A stretch of DNA of 64,000 nucleotides from Pedobacter sp. PLR (GTDB lineage Bacteria; Bacteroidota; Bacteroidia; Sphingobacteriales; Sphingobacteriaceae). Of the stretch, positions 26,882-34,802 are shown piece after piece. The position numbers and the translations under genes were made by a program. Position 1 is the stretch's first letter. Every line of letters begins with the position of its first letter. The stretch spans positions 496,001 through 560,000 of the forward strand of contig NZ_JAPIVQ010000004.1 of NCBI RefSeq assembly GCF_026239675.1. The letters are read 5' to 3'. Below the pieces are notes generated by a model that worked only from the letters and a program-made list of their open reading frames with translations, searched no databases and was not told the origin of the DNA.

Positions 26882-27535
26882 TTAAATTCTGATGAGTATG
26901 TGCCTGGCTATTTCCCTGGTTACACTTGTCTTTTTGTTTTCTACAATGATTTCTACTGAGCCATCAAAATCATTGATGGCACTAATGGTTAATGATTTTC
27001 CTAACGTAAGTCCTAATTTTTCCAGGTGCTTCAGAAAAGCGGAGGAATGTTCACTCACGCCCATAATCAGTCCTTTATCGTCTTTTTTAAGCTTACTGAG
27101 CTTTATAAATGGAACGAAATCGAAATTCCCGTTTTTGTCAGGAATCGGATCGCCATGCGGATCATTTTTTGGGAAAGCCAGGTATTCATCCAAACGTTCT
27201 ACCAGTTCGGGGGAATTGATGTGTTCCAGCTCTTCTGCAATGTCATGAACTTCATCCCATTTGAAATTTAGTTTTTCCACCAGAAATACTTCCCAAAGGC
27301 GGTGTTTTCTGATCACATTGATTGCCGTTTGCCTGCCAAGAGGGGTTAAATGTGCACCCTGATACTTTTTATAGCTGATCAGCTCCTTCTCAGAAAGCTT
27401 TCTGAGCATATCAGTAACCGAAGCTGCCTTGGTTTGCATCTTTTCAGCAATCGCATTGGTTTGTACAGCGCCCTCATTGTTCTCCGATAAATGGTAGATG
27501 ATTTTCAGGTAGTTCTCTTCAGTGAATGATTGCAT
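26882..27535 (-). CDS. mntR: DtxR/MntR-family metal-dependent repressor
   Basis: The N-terminal winged helix (about 1-70, SFTEENYLKIIYHLSE; AEKMQTKAASVTDMLRKL recognition region) is followed by the dimerisation/metal-binding domain (HRLWEVFLVEKL, ELEHINSPELVERLDEYL) and a FeoA-like SH3 domain at the C-terminus (LGLTLGKSLTI). Start: ATG at 27535 (MQSFTEENYL, 217 residues). An in-frame TTG at 27565 lies within the predicted -7 element and operator, so it is unlikely. Together with mntH it forms a self-contained manganese/iron homeostasis operon, probably autorepressed through the palindrome that overlaps its promoter. Confidence 0.93.
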   Translation of the reverse strand: MQSFTEENYLKIIYHLSENNEGAVQTNAIAEKMQTKAASVTDMLRKLSEKELISYKKYQGAHLTPLGRQTAINVIRKHRLWEVFLVEKLNFKWDEVHDIAEELEHINSPELVERLDEYLAFPKNDPHGDPIPDKNGNFDFVPFIKLSKLKKDDKGLIMGVSEHSSAFLKHLEKLGLTLGKSLTISAINDFDGSVEIIVENKKTSVTREIARHILIRI

Positions 27536-27542
27536 TTTTGTG

Positions 27543-27570
27543 TGTCTAACTAAATGTTTAGACAAATCTA
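27543..27570 (-). promoter_or_regulatory. mntR promoter -7 element with overlapping palindromic operator
   Basis: TAGATTTG on the minus strand (27570-27563) fits the -7 consensus. It overlaps an imperfect palindrome, TGTCTAACTA (27543-27552) and TGTTTAGACA (27555-27564), whose arms match at 8 of 10 positions around a 2-bp centre. A repressor bound here would cover the -7 element and transcription start of mntR-mntH. Confidence 0.6.
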
Positions 27571-27622
27571 AAAAAATAAAGAGAAATAAACTACAATTAT
27601 TTGTACGATTTTTAGAATAAAA

Positions 27623-27655
27623 TTTGGTGATTTTGCTGTTGATAGTCTACCTTTG
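27623..27655 (+). promoter_or_regulatory. promoter of the Lrp-family gene
   Basis: TTTG (27623-27626), a 21-bp spacer and TACCTTTG (27648-27655) match the Bacteroidota consensus. The leader would be about a dozen bases. Confidence 0.55.
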
Positions 27656-27673
27656 ACTATATTTTAAACACAG

Positions 27674-28144
27674 ATGGCAGCAGAACTAGATAAAACAGAC
27701 TTTAAAATACTGAAACTATTACAAGAGAACGGTAGGATTACCAATCTTCTTTTATCCCAGGAAATCGGACTTTCTCCGGCACCAACCTTAGAAAGGGTAC
27801 GTAAACTGGAAATGTCGGGTTTCATAAAAAGTTACCATGCCTTAGTGGATGAAGAGAAGCTAGGATTAGGAATCAAAACTTTTATCCAGGTTCAATTAGA
27901 TTTTCATAAGAACAATACCATTCAGATTTTTCTTGACGAAGTGAACCAGATCAAGGAAATTACAGAATGTCACCATGTAACCGGACAAGCAGATTTTCTG
28001 TTGAAGGTTTACGTGAACGATATCAAAGCTTATGAACGTTTGATCATGGATAAGATCAGTAAAATCTCCGTGGTGAAAACTTTTCAAACGATGATGATTA
28101 TGTCTACGACAAAGAAAGAACCTATTGTTCCTTTGGAGTACTAA
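27674..28144 (+). CDS. Lrp/AsnC-family transcriptional regulator
   Basis: The 156 residues have the AsnC-type N-terminal helix-turn-helix (DKTDFKILKLLQENGRITN; SQEIGLSPAPTLERVRKLE) and the RAM effector domain (about 60-150) with the conserved VTGQADFLLKVYVND segment. Such proteins form octameric dimers and sense amino acids. The gene diverges from mntR and no amino acid metabolism gene is adjacent, so the target is open. It ends before two consecutive hairpins shared with the convergent ung gene. Confidence 0.92.
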   Translation: MAAELDKTDFKILKLLQENGRITNLLLSQEIGLSPAPTLERVRKLEMSGFIKSYHALVDEEKLGLGIKTFIQVQLDFHKNNTIQIFLDEVNQIKEITECHHVTGQADFLLKVYVNDIKAYERLIMDKISKISVVKTFQTMMIMSTTKKEPIVPLEY

Positions 28145-28173
28145 AATTATTTCTTTAACCTATTCAATTAGGA

Positions 28174-28247
28174 AAAACAGGGGGGATCCTGTTTTATTCA
28201 AAAGGGGTTATGTTCAATGTAGGTTGAATTACCCCTTTTGTTTTTTT
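28174..28247. terminator. double hairpin terminator between the Lrp gene and ung
   Basis: Hairpin one pairs 28174-28181 with 28188-28195. Hairpin two pairs 28200-28208 with 28231-28239, with an inner stem TTCAA/TTGAA, and is followed by seven Ts on the plus strand. Reading the minus strand, the second hairpin is followed by an A/T-rich stretch and can also serve ung, whose stop codon lies in the T-tract. Confidence 0.75.
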
Positions 28248-28941
28248 AGCTGATTTGCCAGTTGATTGGGCTTTCTCCCTGCATAATCAATTGTGCATTG
28301 GTTTTCGAAAATGGCTTACTGCCGAAAAAACCTGTGTATGCAGAGAAAGGAGAGGGGTGTGGCGCAGTAATCACGGTATGCTTACTGGTAGCTATCAAAG
28401 CGATTTTCTTTTGCGCATAGGCACCCCAGAGAATGAAAATCAATCCTGTTCTTTTTTCCGATAATTCCGTAATGATCTTATCGGTAAACATTTCCCATCC
28501 TCTTTTCTGATGCGAGCCAGCTGTTTTTGCCCTGACGGTTAAGGTCGCATTCAGTAAAAGTACGCCCTGATCTGCCCATTGGGTTAGATCCCCATGGTCA
28601 GGCGTCTTAAAACCTTCAATATCTGTGCTCAGTTCTTTATAAATGTTTTTTAAGGAAGGAGGAACTTTTACTCCTTTTTGTACGGAAAAAGATAGACCAT
28701 GTGCCTGTCCCGGCCCATGATAGGGGTCTTGTCCAAGGATTACCACCTTCACCTGATCGAATGGCGTATGGTTTAATGCATTAAATACATCGCTGCTTTG
28801 AGGATAGATCTTGTGTCCCGCTTGTTTTTCTTCCAGTAAAAATGTTTCTAAAGCTTTCAGGTATGGTTTATCAAACTCCGGCTCCAAATGGCTTAGCCAA
28901 CTTTTATCTATATTCAGTGGTGTATCTATATCAACAAACAT
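28246..28941 (-). CDS. ung: uracil-DNA glycosylase
   Basis: Ung removes uracil from DNA to start base excision repair. The 231 residues show the water-activating loop GQDPYHGPGQAHGLSFSV (catalytic Asp72), the LLLNATLTV strand and the Leu-intercalation/minor-groove loop HPSPFSAYTGFFG near the C-terminus, all intact for family 1. The gene starts 3 bp after the thioredoxin-like gene stops, so the two are probably co-transcribed. Nothing is unusual. Confidence 0.96.
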   Translation of the reverse strand: MFVDIDTPLNIDKSWLSHLEPEFDKPYLKALETFLLEEKQAGHKIYPQSSDVFNALNHTPFDQVKVVILGQDPYHGPGQAHGLSFSVQKGVKVPPSLKNIYKELSTDIEGFKTPDHGDLTQWADQGVLLLNATLTVRAKTAGSHQKRGWEMFTDKIITELSEKRTGLIFILWGAYAQKKIALIATSKHTVITAPHPSPFSAYTGFFGSKPFSKTNAQLIMQGESPINWQIS

Positions 28942-28944
28942 ATT

Positions 28945-29460
28945 TTATTTTTTCGCGAAGATACTCAACATATCTTTTTCCAGTGTTTCTACTGGTGATT
29001 CTGTGATACGACCCAGCTCTTTTCCTGCTGCAGTAACGATGAATGTAGGCACATGGCTAATGTTCATCCCATCTATGAGTCCGTTTTCAGCTTTCTTGCT
29101 GTGGTCTACACAAATCAAGGTAATGTCTGCTTCTTTAATATTTAAAGCATCCAGAATTTTGTAAAAATGAGGAACCTGTAGCTGACTGTCGCCGCACCAG
29201 GTTCCCATCACCATCGTGATTTTCTTATCTTTCATCAAAGGTTGAAGGGCGCTCAATGTAGCCTGATCTGGCTGATAAGCCGGATATTCCAGGTCATACC
29301 TGTGCTGCGTATCTGGCAGGGCTTGTAAACCCGCCCTGCTGCAAATGTTGATCAATCCGGTGACCTTCCCGGTATCGTCTTTGGTTTTCTTGTTGATTTC
29401 TTGTGAACTGGCTGTCATAGCAAATAATAATAGCGTAAAGGTAATTAACTTTTTCATCAC
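28945..29460 (-). CDS. exported thioredoxin-fold protein with a WCGDS active-site variant
   Basis: A signal peptide (KKLITFTLLLFAMTASSQ) precedes a thioredoxin fold of about 120 residues. The active-site position reads GTWCGDSQLQVPHF, so Cys89 is kept but the second Cys of CxxC is Ser92. The cis-proline loop is VPTF, and an ITLICVDHSKKAE strand lies between. A single-Cys variant cannot form the internal disulphide and is more suited to thiol holding, isomerisation or another reaction. It should be periplasmic. It lies 3 bp upstream of ung, an operon partner with no obvious functional link. Confidence 0.85.
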   Translation of the reverse strand: MMKKLITFTLLLFAMTASSQEINKKTKDDTGKVTGLINICSRAGLQALPDTQHRYDLEYPAYQPDQATLSALQPLMKDKKITMVMGTWCGDSQLQVPHFYKILDALNIKEADITLICVDHSKKAENGLIDGMNISHVPTFIVTAAGKELGRITESPVETLEKDMLSIFAKK

Positions 29461-29582
29461 AGGTTTGGGTTGGTTTTATAGGTTGATCGGGATACTTATC
29501 CTTTTCTTTTGTTGAAATTATAAATTAAATCTGCTTTTTGTGATATAAACACGATATTTGCAAAAAATAATTTAAAAGGAAT

Positions 29583-30122
29583 ATGCCAAATATAGTTCGC
29601 CTTATTATAGGTTTCGCAGTGTTAGGAGGGGCCATAGCCCTGATGGTTTTCGGTTTATGGGGATGGGGAATATTAGCATTTTTCATCAGTCTTTTAATCC
29701 TGGTAACTTACTTCTTCAATGAGAATATGTTACTGGCTCAATGGTATTTGAGAAAAGATAACATGCCTAAATCGGAAGTTTTCTTAAGAAGAATTACTGA
29801 TTATGAGAAACAATTGATCAGAGCACAACATGGTTATTACAACCTGTTGATCGGTTTAATTGAATCCAGAAAAACACCAATGGCTTCTGAGAAATACTTC
29901 AAGAAAGCACTTTCATTGGGAATGACTATGGACCACAATATCGCATTGGCTAAGTTAAGCCTTGCGGGAATTGCAATGGGAAAGAGAAATAAAAGAGAAG
30001 CGCAGATGTATCTGGCGGAAGCGAAGAAGGCTGATAAGAATAAATTACTTGCTGACCAGATCAAACAGATGAAAGATCAGATGGGAATGATGGACAGACA
30101 ACAACAAGTAAGATACAAATAA
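29583..30122 (+). CDS. small membrane protein with TPR-like helical tail, function unknown
   Basis: Two adjacent membrane helices (about 4-45; VRLIIGFAVLGGAIALMVFG, GILAFFISLLILVTYFF) are followed by a cytoplasmic helical domain of about 130 residues. It has TPR-like spacing (AQWYLRKDNMPKSEVFLRRI, EKYFKKALSLGMTMDHNIAL, REAQMYLAEAKKADKNKLLA) and a Met/Gln-rich end. I do not recognise a named family. It stands alone, with a divergent thioredoxin-like gene upstream and a perfect 13-bp terminator hairpin downstream. Confidence 0.75.
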   Translation: MPNIVRLIIGFAVLGGAIALMVFGLWGWGILAFFISLLILVTYFFNENMLLAQWYLRKDNMPKSEVFLRRITDYEKQLIRAQHGYYNLLIGLIESRKTPMASEKYFKKALSLGMTMDHNIALAKLSLAGIAMGKRNKREAQMYLAEAKKADKNKLLADQIKQMKDQMGMMDRQQQVRYK

Positions 30123-30140
30123 GAATATTTAAGAATTGAA

Positions 30141-30170
30141 TAAAAAGCCACATGAGAATGTGGCTTTTTA
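30141..30170. terminator. bidirectional terminator after the TPR-like gene
   Basis: A 13-bp perfect stem (30141-30153 with 30158-30170) with a GAGA loop is flanked by A and T runs on both sides. It serves the plus-strand gene and overlaps the stop codon of the 73-residue gene on the minus strand. Confidence 0.85.
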
Positions 30171-30389
30171 TTTTTCACTCAATCTGTCAAAGTTCTCATA
30201 ATTGCGTTCATTTGATCTGCTGATGATGTCGCCGTCCAGCTCTTCTTTCTTCTTGCTGAAGAACAATTGCTCCGACTGGATCCTCTTGATCAGCTGACGG
30301 ATTAAAGTCAGGTCGAAGTCTTCTTTGCTGAGCTTAATGCAGTATTCGTTTTCTGTGATTTCTAAACTTGAGCTATACATAATTTTCAT
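30168..30389 (-). CDS. small protein of unknown function (73 residues)
   Basis: An ATG at 30389 gives 73 residues without a signal peptide or membrane helix. The product is charged and helical (SKEDFDLTLIRQLIKRIQSE, KKKEELDGDIISRSNERN). I believe it is real because it fills the gap between two strong terminators, each matching its orientation, and its composition looks like protein. I do not recognise the family. It could be a small regulatory or toxin-antitoxin-type protein, but nothing around it supports that. Confidence 0.55.
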   Translation of the reverse strand: MKIMYSSSLEITENEYCIKLSKEDFDLTLIRQLIKRIQSEQLFFSKKKEELDGDIISRSNERNYENFDRLSEK

Positions 30390-30413
30390 GTTTTAAATAT
30401 GCTCTAAATTAAA

Positions 30414-30446
30414 AAAGGCCTGCTACAATTTATGTAGCAGGCCTTT
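30414..30446 (-). terminator. lysS terminator
   Basis: A 14-bp perfect stem (30414-30427 with 30433-30446) and 5-nt loop is followed by a T-run when read on the minus strand, 20 bp after the lysS stop codon. Confidence 0.9.
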
Positions 30447-30466
30447 AAGTTTATGTTATCAGTTTG

Positions 30467-32188
30467 TTAAGCAAACCAGGCTTCAACGTCCTCTTTTGAA
30501 GGCATCGTTAATTCCAGCTTCAATTTCTTGCGCATTCCTCCTAAGTCGTTAAAAACCTTATTTGGGTTGGCTGCTTTTAATTCTTCAATCGTGTTGATGT
30601 TCAGCTTTCTGATTACCGGAACCCATTCTGCCGGGATACCTGCATTAACGAAATCTTCATCAGTAGTTACTTTTGCTTTTTTCTCTGGTCTCATCTGAGG
30701 GAAGAATAAAACTTCCTGGATGGTAGACTGGTTGGTCATTAACATCACTAACCTGTCAATACCGATACCTAAACCAGAAGTAGGAGGCATACCATATTCC
30801 AATGCGCGAAGAAAATCTTCATCCATTGCCATAGCTTCATCATCACCTCTTTCAGATAGTTTCAATTGCTCTACCAGACGCTCTTTCTGATCGATAGGAT
30901 CATTCAGCTCAGAGTAAGCATTGGCAATTTCTTTACCGTTTACAAACAGCTCAAATCTTTCTACCAGACCTTCTTTACTTCTGTGCTTTTTAGCCAGAGG
31001 AGTCATTTCCAAAGGATAATCTGTAATGTAAGTGGGTTGGATCAGGTTGGCTTCAACTTTCTCACTAAACAACTCATCAATCAGCTTTCCTCTGCCCATA
31101 GAATTATCTACTTCGATATTCAGGCTGGTACATACTGCTCTGATCTGGTCTTCCGTCATAGCTGATACATCGATATCAGTATATTTCTGGATAGATTCGT
31201 ACATGGTCAGTTTTTCATAAGGACCTTCGAAATTGATTTTGTGTTTACCCACTTCAATTTCTGCTTTACCATGAATAGCTACCGTAATTTTTTCCAGACA
31301 TTCTTCTACCATGGCCATCATCCAGATGTAGTCTTTGTAAGCTACATAGATTTCCATAGCGGTGTACTCCGGGTTATGCGTACGGTCCATACCTTCATTT
31401 CTGAACATTTTACCGAATTCATAAACGCCGTCAAAACCAGCTACGATTAACCTTTTCAGGTAAAGCTCATTTGCGATACGCAGGTACAAAGGCATATCCA
31501 GGGTGTTGTGGTGTGTCGCAAACGGACGTGCCGCTGCACCACCATGGATAGGCTGAAGAATTGGCGTTTCTACTTCCATCCAACCTTGTTCATCAAAGTA
31601 ATTTCTCATCGTATTGATGACTTTTGAACGGTTGATGAAAATTTGTTTGAAACCAGGGTTTACGGTAAGATCCACATAACGCTGTCTGTAGCGCATTTCC
31701 GGATCAGTAAAACCATCGTAAATATTTCCTTCCTCATCGCGTTTTACCACTGGTAAAGGCTTCAGAGATTTTGATAACAATTTGAACTCCGTAACGTGAA
31801 CAGAAATCTCTCCGGTCTGGGTAGTGAATACATAGCCTTGTACGCCTATAAAGTCTCCCAGATCCAATAACTTCTTAAATACGGTGTTGTATAAGGTTTT
31901 ATCCTCATCAGGGCATAGTTCGTCTCTTTTTAAGTAAACTTGTATTCTTCCTGTCGAATCCTGCAATTCTACGAAGGCAGCACTCCCCATAATTCTGCGG
32001 GTCATGATACGGCCTGCAATGCTGATGTTCTTATATGCAGTCTTATCTCTTTCGTAGTTAGCTAAAATATCTGCTGCATTGGCATTGATTTCAAATGCTT
32101 CAGCAGGGTAGGGATCGATCCCTAATTCACGAAGTTGGTTTAGCGAATTTCTACGCAACAACTCTTGTTCTGATAGTCCTGTACTCAT
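30467..32188 (-). CDS. lysS: lysyl-tRNA synthetase, class II, with C-terminal extension
   Basis: LysS charges tRNA-Lys. Residues 1-500 are the standard bacterial enzyme: an OB-fold anticodon-binding domain (SIAGRIMTRRIMGSAAFVEL), motif 2 (FRNEGMDRTHNPEYTAMEIY) and motif 3 (GLGIGIDRLVML). The Escherichia coli enzyme ends soon after FFPQMRP; this protein continues for some 73 residues (about 501-573) with a helical segment (KLNINTIEELKAANPNKVFN, then LGGMRKKLKL) that looks like a helix-hairpin-helix-type nucleic-acid-binding module. I have seen such tails in Bacteroidota LysS. The upstream control region is unusual (see the half-site array). Confidence 0.96.
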   Translation of the reverse strand: MSTGLSEQELLRRNSLNQLRELGIDPYPAEAFEINANAADILANYERDKTAYKNISIAGRIMTRRIMGSAAFVELQDSTGRIQVYLKRDELCPDEDKTLYNTVFKKLLDLGDFIGVQGYVFTTQTGEISVHVTEFKLLSKSLKPLPVVKRDEEGNIYDGFTDPEMRYRQRYVDLTVNPGFKQIFINRSKVINTMRNYFDEQGWMEVETPILQPIHGGAAARPFATHHNTLDMPLYLRIANELYLKRLIVAGFDGVYEFGKMFRNEGMDRTHNPEYTAMEIYVAYKDYIWMMAMVEECLEKITVAIHGKAEIEVGKHKINFEGPYEKLTMYESIQKYTDIDVSAMTEDQIRAVCTSLNIEVDNSMGRGKLIDELFSEKVEANLIQPTYITDYPLEMTPLAKKHRSKEGLVERFELFVNGKEIANAYSELNDPIDQKERLVEQLKLSERGDDEAMAMDEDFLRALEYGMPPTSGLGIGIDRLVMLMTNQSTIQEVLFFPQMRPEKKAKVTTDEDFVNAGIPAEWVPVIRKLNINTIEELKAANPNKVFNDLGGMRKKLKLELTMPSKEDVEAWFA

Positions 32189-32242
32189 ATTTGTGATCTG
32201 TCCGGCATCATGCCGGAAAAGGTTTATTTTATGCTGATTTAA

Positions 32243-32283
32243 ATCACAGATTCCTGTGATCTCACAAAAATAGTGATTTGTGA
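32243..32283. promoter_or_regulatory. TCACA/TGTGA half-site cluster in the lysS control region
   Basis: The inverted repeats ATCACAG-N4-CTGTGAT (32243-32260) and TCACAAA-N8-TTTGTGA (32262-32283) are adjacent. The second covers a TATTTTTG -7-like element on the minus strand (32272-32265) that could drive lysS. A third TCACAA...TTGTGA pair follows at 32316-32348. Confidence 0.5.
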
Positions 32284-32294
32284 TGTTTTTATAC

Positions 32295-32366
32295 GATTAA
32301 AGGAGGTATTATATATCACAATTATTATAACAAGTATAACAGTTGTGAAAATTAGCTCCTTTAATC
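32295..32366. other. long inverted repeat between the acyl-CoA ligase gene and lysS
   Basis: GATTAAAGGAG (32295-32305) is the exact reverse complement of 32356-32366. The interior contains TCACAA (32316-32321) and TTGTGA (32343-32348), nearly concentric. No T-tract follows on the minus strand, so a simple intrinsic terminator is doubtful; it may be an RNA stem-loop or paired operator. Confidence 0.5.
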
Positions 32367-32391
32367 CGCAGACTATGTGCTGAAAGTGGGT

Positions 32392-34299
32392 TTAATCAAC
32401 CTCTATTTCTTCCGTATACATCTCGTCGATGCTGGCGGCGTACTTGTTTTCAATGACTTTTCTTTTCGCTTTCATGGTAGGCGTAAGCTCACCATCTTCA
32501 ATTGTAAAAGGGTTTCTTTTGATCTTGAAATTCTTGATGCGCTCAAATTTAGCCAGCTCATTAGAGAGTTTTTTGATGTCTTTAGCCATCCAGTCTACAA
32601 TCTCTTTATCTTCAATAAACAGTTGAGGCTGTTGAAAAAAGGCTTCTGAAAGCTTGAATTCTTCCTGTAAGGTTTCTCTATTTGGGATAATGATGGCGGT
32701 TAAATACTCTCTTTTATCACCAATCAGGAACAACTGCTCAATTTTAGGGCTTTTCAGATAAATGTTTTCTACCGGAGTAGGGTATACGTTTTTACCATAA
32801 GCATTGACAATCATGTTTTTTAAACGATCGGTGATCTGTAGGTTTCCTTTATAGAACCTGCCAATATCACCGGTATGGAACCAGTTGTCTTTATCTATCG
32901 CTTCGGCAGTTTCGGCAGGCTTATTAAAATAGCCCTGCATCACGCAATGTCCGCGGACAATAATTTCCCCTTCTGCGCATTCAAAATCCTCCTGAAAGGT
33001 TTCATGGGTTTGAATATTGATGATTTCTTTGGTTTCTACGTTTTGAATTCCGATTTCAATACCCGGGATTACACGACCAACTGTACCATAGACTTGTCGG
33101 TCATATTCCGTTACCGCCATTACCGGTGAGGTTTCCGTCAGGCCAAAACCTTCCAGAACTTTAATACCCAGGTTCCCGAAGAACTCACCCACATTTTTAG
33201 GCAAAGCTGCACCACCAGATAACATGAATTTTAAACGGCCACCGGTCTTCTCCTTGATTTTGCTGAATACGAGTTTTTCTGCAACCGCTTTTTTAGCCGA
33301 CAAAATCAGTCCTGGTTTTCTGCCGGCTTCTTTCTCATTACGGTATTCCTGGCCGATATCTAAAGCCCAAAGGAAGATTTTTGATTTTAACCCTCCACCG
33401 GCAGTTCCGCTTTTAATGGCTTTATCATGGATTCTTTCCAATAAACGGGGCACACAGCTCATCACTGTTGGTTTGATCTCTGCCATGTTTTTTGCCAGCA
33501 GTTCCAGACTTTGAGCATAGGCAATTTTACAGCCCTGGGCACAGCAGACATGATAAGTTGCTGTTCGCTCAAACACGTGAGATAAGGGAAGGAAAGATAA
33601 AAAGGTTTCAGTTTCGTCGATAATAGGGATTTGCTGCAAACACACTTTCACGTTTTGTACAAAGTTGTTGTGCGACAAGACCACACCTTTCGGCGTGCCC
33701 GTAGTACCTGATGTATAAATCAGGGAGGAAGTATCGGAGGGACGTAAGGTTTCACGAATGCGTGTAATTTCTGCGCGTCTTTCCTCGCTTACCGGAGTTT
33801 CCAGTAAAGTAGAGAAAGGGATCACTTCTGCTTTCATTCCTTCCGGCAGGGCTATCTTTTGATAATCTGCGAAAACCGGAATGATGTATTGCAGGTTTCT
33901 ACAGTTTTCCGCTATTTTGGTTACTTTTTTATATAGAAAAGGATTGCCAATCAGAATCGCTTTAATTCCTGAATCATTGATGATATAAGTAACTTCCTGT
34001 TCCGATAGCGTAGGGTAGATAGAGACGTTAATGGCACCAATCTGCTGGATACCCTGATCATAATAAACATAGTCGGGCGAATTCTCGATCATTAAACCCA
34101 TCCGGTCTCCTTTTACAATTCCCTTATCCAGAAAAAATGAAGCTACCGCATCTGCACGTTGCAGTGTTGTTTCAAAAGAGATTTCTTCCCAGTCTGCATT
34201 CTTCTTATGAATGAGAAAAGTCTCTGTTGGTTTATGGATGTTTTCTACCACATTTCTCAAGAGGCCGGGAACGGTAGAAAACTCATTAAATGATACCAT
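32392..34299 (-). CDS. long-chain acyl-CoA synthetase (AMP-forming)
   Basis: The 635 residues belong to the ANL superfamily, which activates fatty acids to acyl-AMP and then acyl-CoA. The P-loop-like motif SSLIYTSGTTGTPKGVVLSH is at 191-210, GFGLTETSP follows about 190 residues later, then WFHTGDIGRF and the hinge RLKNMIVNAYGKNVYP. The type is the long, soluble FadD15-like form common in Bacteroidota, with a C-terminal domain ending in a charged tail (MYTEEIEVD). The likely substrate is a long-chain fatty acid, by family. It is transcribed towards lysS across a 200-bp structured gap. Confidence 0.93.
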   Translation of the reverse strand: MVSFNEFSTVPGLLRNVVENIHKPTETFLIHKKNADWEEISFETTLQRADAVASFFLDKGIVKGDRMGLMIENSPDYVYYDQGIQQIGAINVSIYPTLSEQEVTYIINDSGIKAILIGNPFLYKKVTKIAENCRNLQYIIPVFADYQKIALPEGMKAEVIPFSTLLETPVSEERRAEITRIRETLRPSDTSSLIYTSGTTGTPKGVVLSHNNFVQNVKVCLQQIPIIDETETFLSFLPLSHVFERTATYHVCCAQGCKIAYAQSLELLAKNMAEIKPTVMSCVPRLLERIHDKAIKSGTAGGGLKSKIFLWALDIGQEYRNEKEAGRKPGLILSAKKAVAEKLVFSKIKEKTGGRLKFMLSGGAALPKNVGEFFGNLGIKVLEGFGLTETSPVMAVTEYDRQVYGTVGRVIPGIEIGIQNVETKEIINIQTHETFQEDFECAEGEIIVRGHCVMQGYFNKPAETAEAIDKDNWFHTGDIGRFYKGNLQITDRLKNMIVNAYGKNVYPTPVENIYLKSPKIEQLFLIGDKREYLTAIIIPNRETLQEEFKLSEAFFQQPQLFIEDKEIVDWMAKDIKKLSNELAKFERIKNFKIKRNPFTIEDGELTPTMKAKRKVIENKYAASIDEMYTEEIEVD

Positions 34300-34371
34300 G
34301 TTATAATATTTTGTTTGATTGGAGGAACAATGATAAACTTTTCTTTGGAAAGAAAAAATCAGTTACATGAA

Positions 34372-34395
34372 AAAAGGGCACTGATGTGCCCTTTT
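34372..34395 (-). terminator. terminator of the isc operon
   Basis: A 10-bp perfect stem (34372-34381 with 34386-34395), TGAT loop and a T-run on the minus strand lie 20 bp after the last isc gene. Confidence 0.85.
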
Positions 34396-34415
34396 AAATC
34401 AATAAGGTGTATTAG

Positions 34416-34742
34416 TTAAACAGAGAAACTCTCGCCACAACCGCAGGAACGACTTGCGTTAGGGTTATGGAAATTGAATCCTTTTCCGTTTAGACCATCT
34501 GAAAAGTCAAGCTCAGTACCGGCAAGATAAAGGAAGGATTTCATATCTAATGCAATCCTGATACCTCTGTCTTCGAAAAACTGGTCTCCGGTTTTCTCTT
34601 CGTTATCAAAATCTAAATTGTATGATAAACCAGAGCAACCTCCGCCTTTTACAGAGACGCGCAAAAAATAAGTATCATCCATCTGCGCATCTTGCATCAG
34701 GTGATCAATTTTGCTTTTCGCTTTATCGGTTATCGTAATCAT
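34416..34742 (-). CDS. iscA: A-type iron-sulfur cluster carrier (IscA/SufA/ErpA family)
   Basis: The 108 residues carry the three cluster ligands Cys36 (VKGGGCSGLSY), Cys100 and Cys102 (SRSCGCGESF). A-type carriers receive clusters from IscU and deliver them to apoproteins in the cytosol. It is the third gene of iscS-iscU-iscA on the minus strand, 60 bp after iscU. Exact subfamily (IscA, SufA or ErpA) cannot be told from sequence alone; the operon context favours IscA. Confidence 0.93.
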   Translation of the reverse strand: MITITDKAKSKIDHLMQDAQMDDTYFLRVSVKGGGCSGLSYNLDFDNEEKTGDQFFEDRGIRIALDMKSFLYLAGTELDFSDGLNGKGFNFHNPNASRSCGCGESFSV

Positions 34743-34802
34743 CGGTTTAAAAATTAAAGTTTAGCATAGCAAAACAAATTGCCTGCCAAACTAAGATTGA
34801 AA

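Noticed and set aside
32295..32366. Intrinsic terminator for the acyl-CoA ligase gene
   Set aside because: The stem is interrupted and no T-tract follows on the minus strand, so it was recorded as an inverted repeat only.
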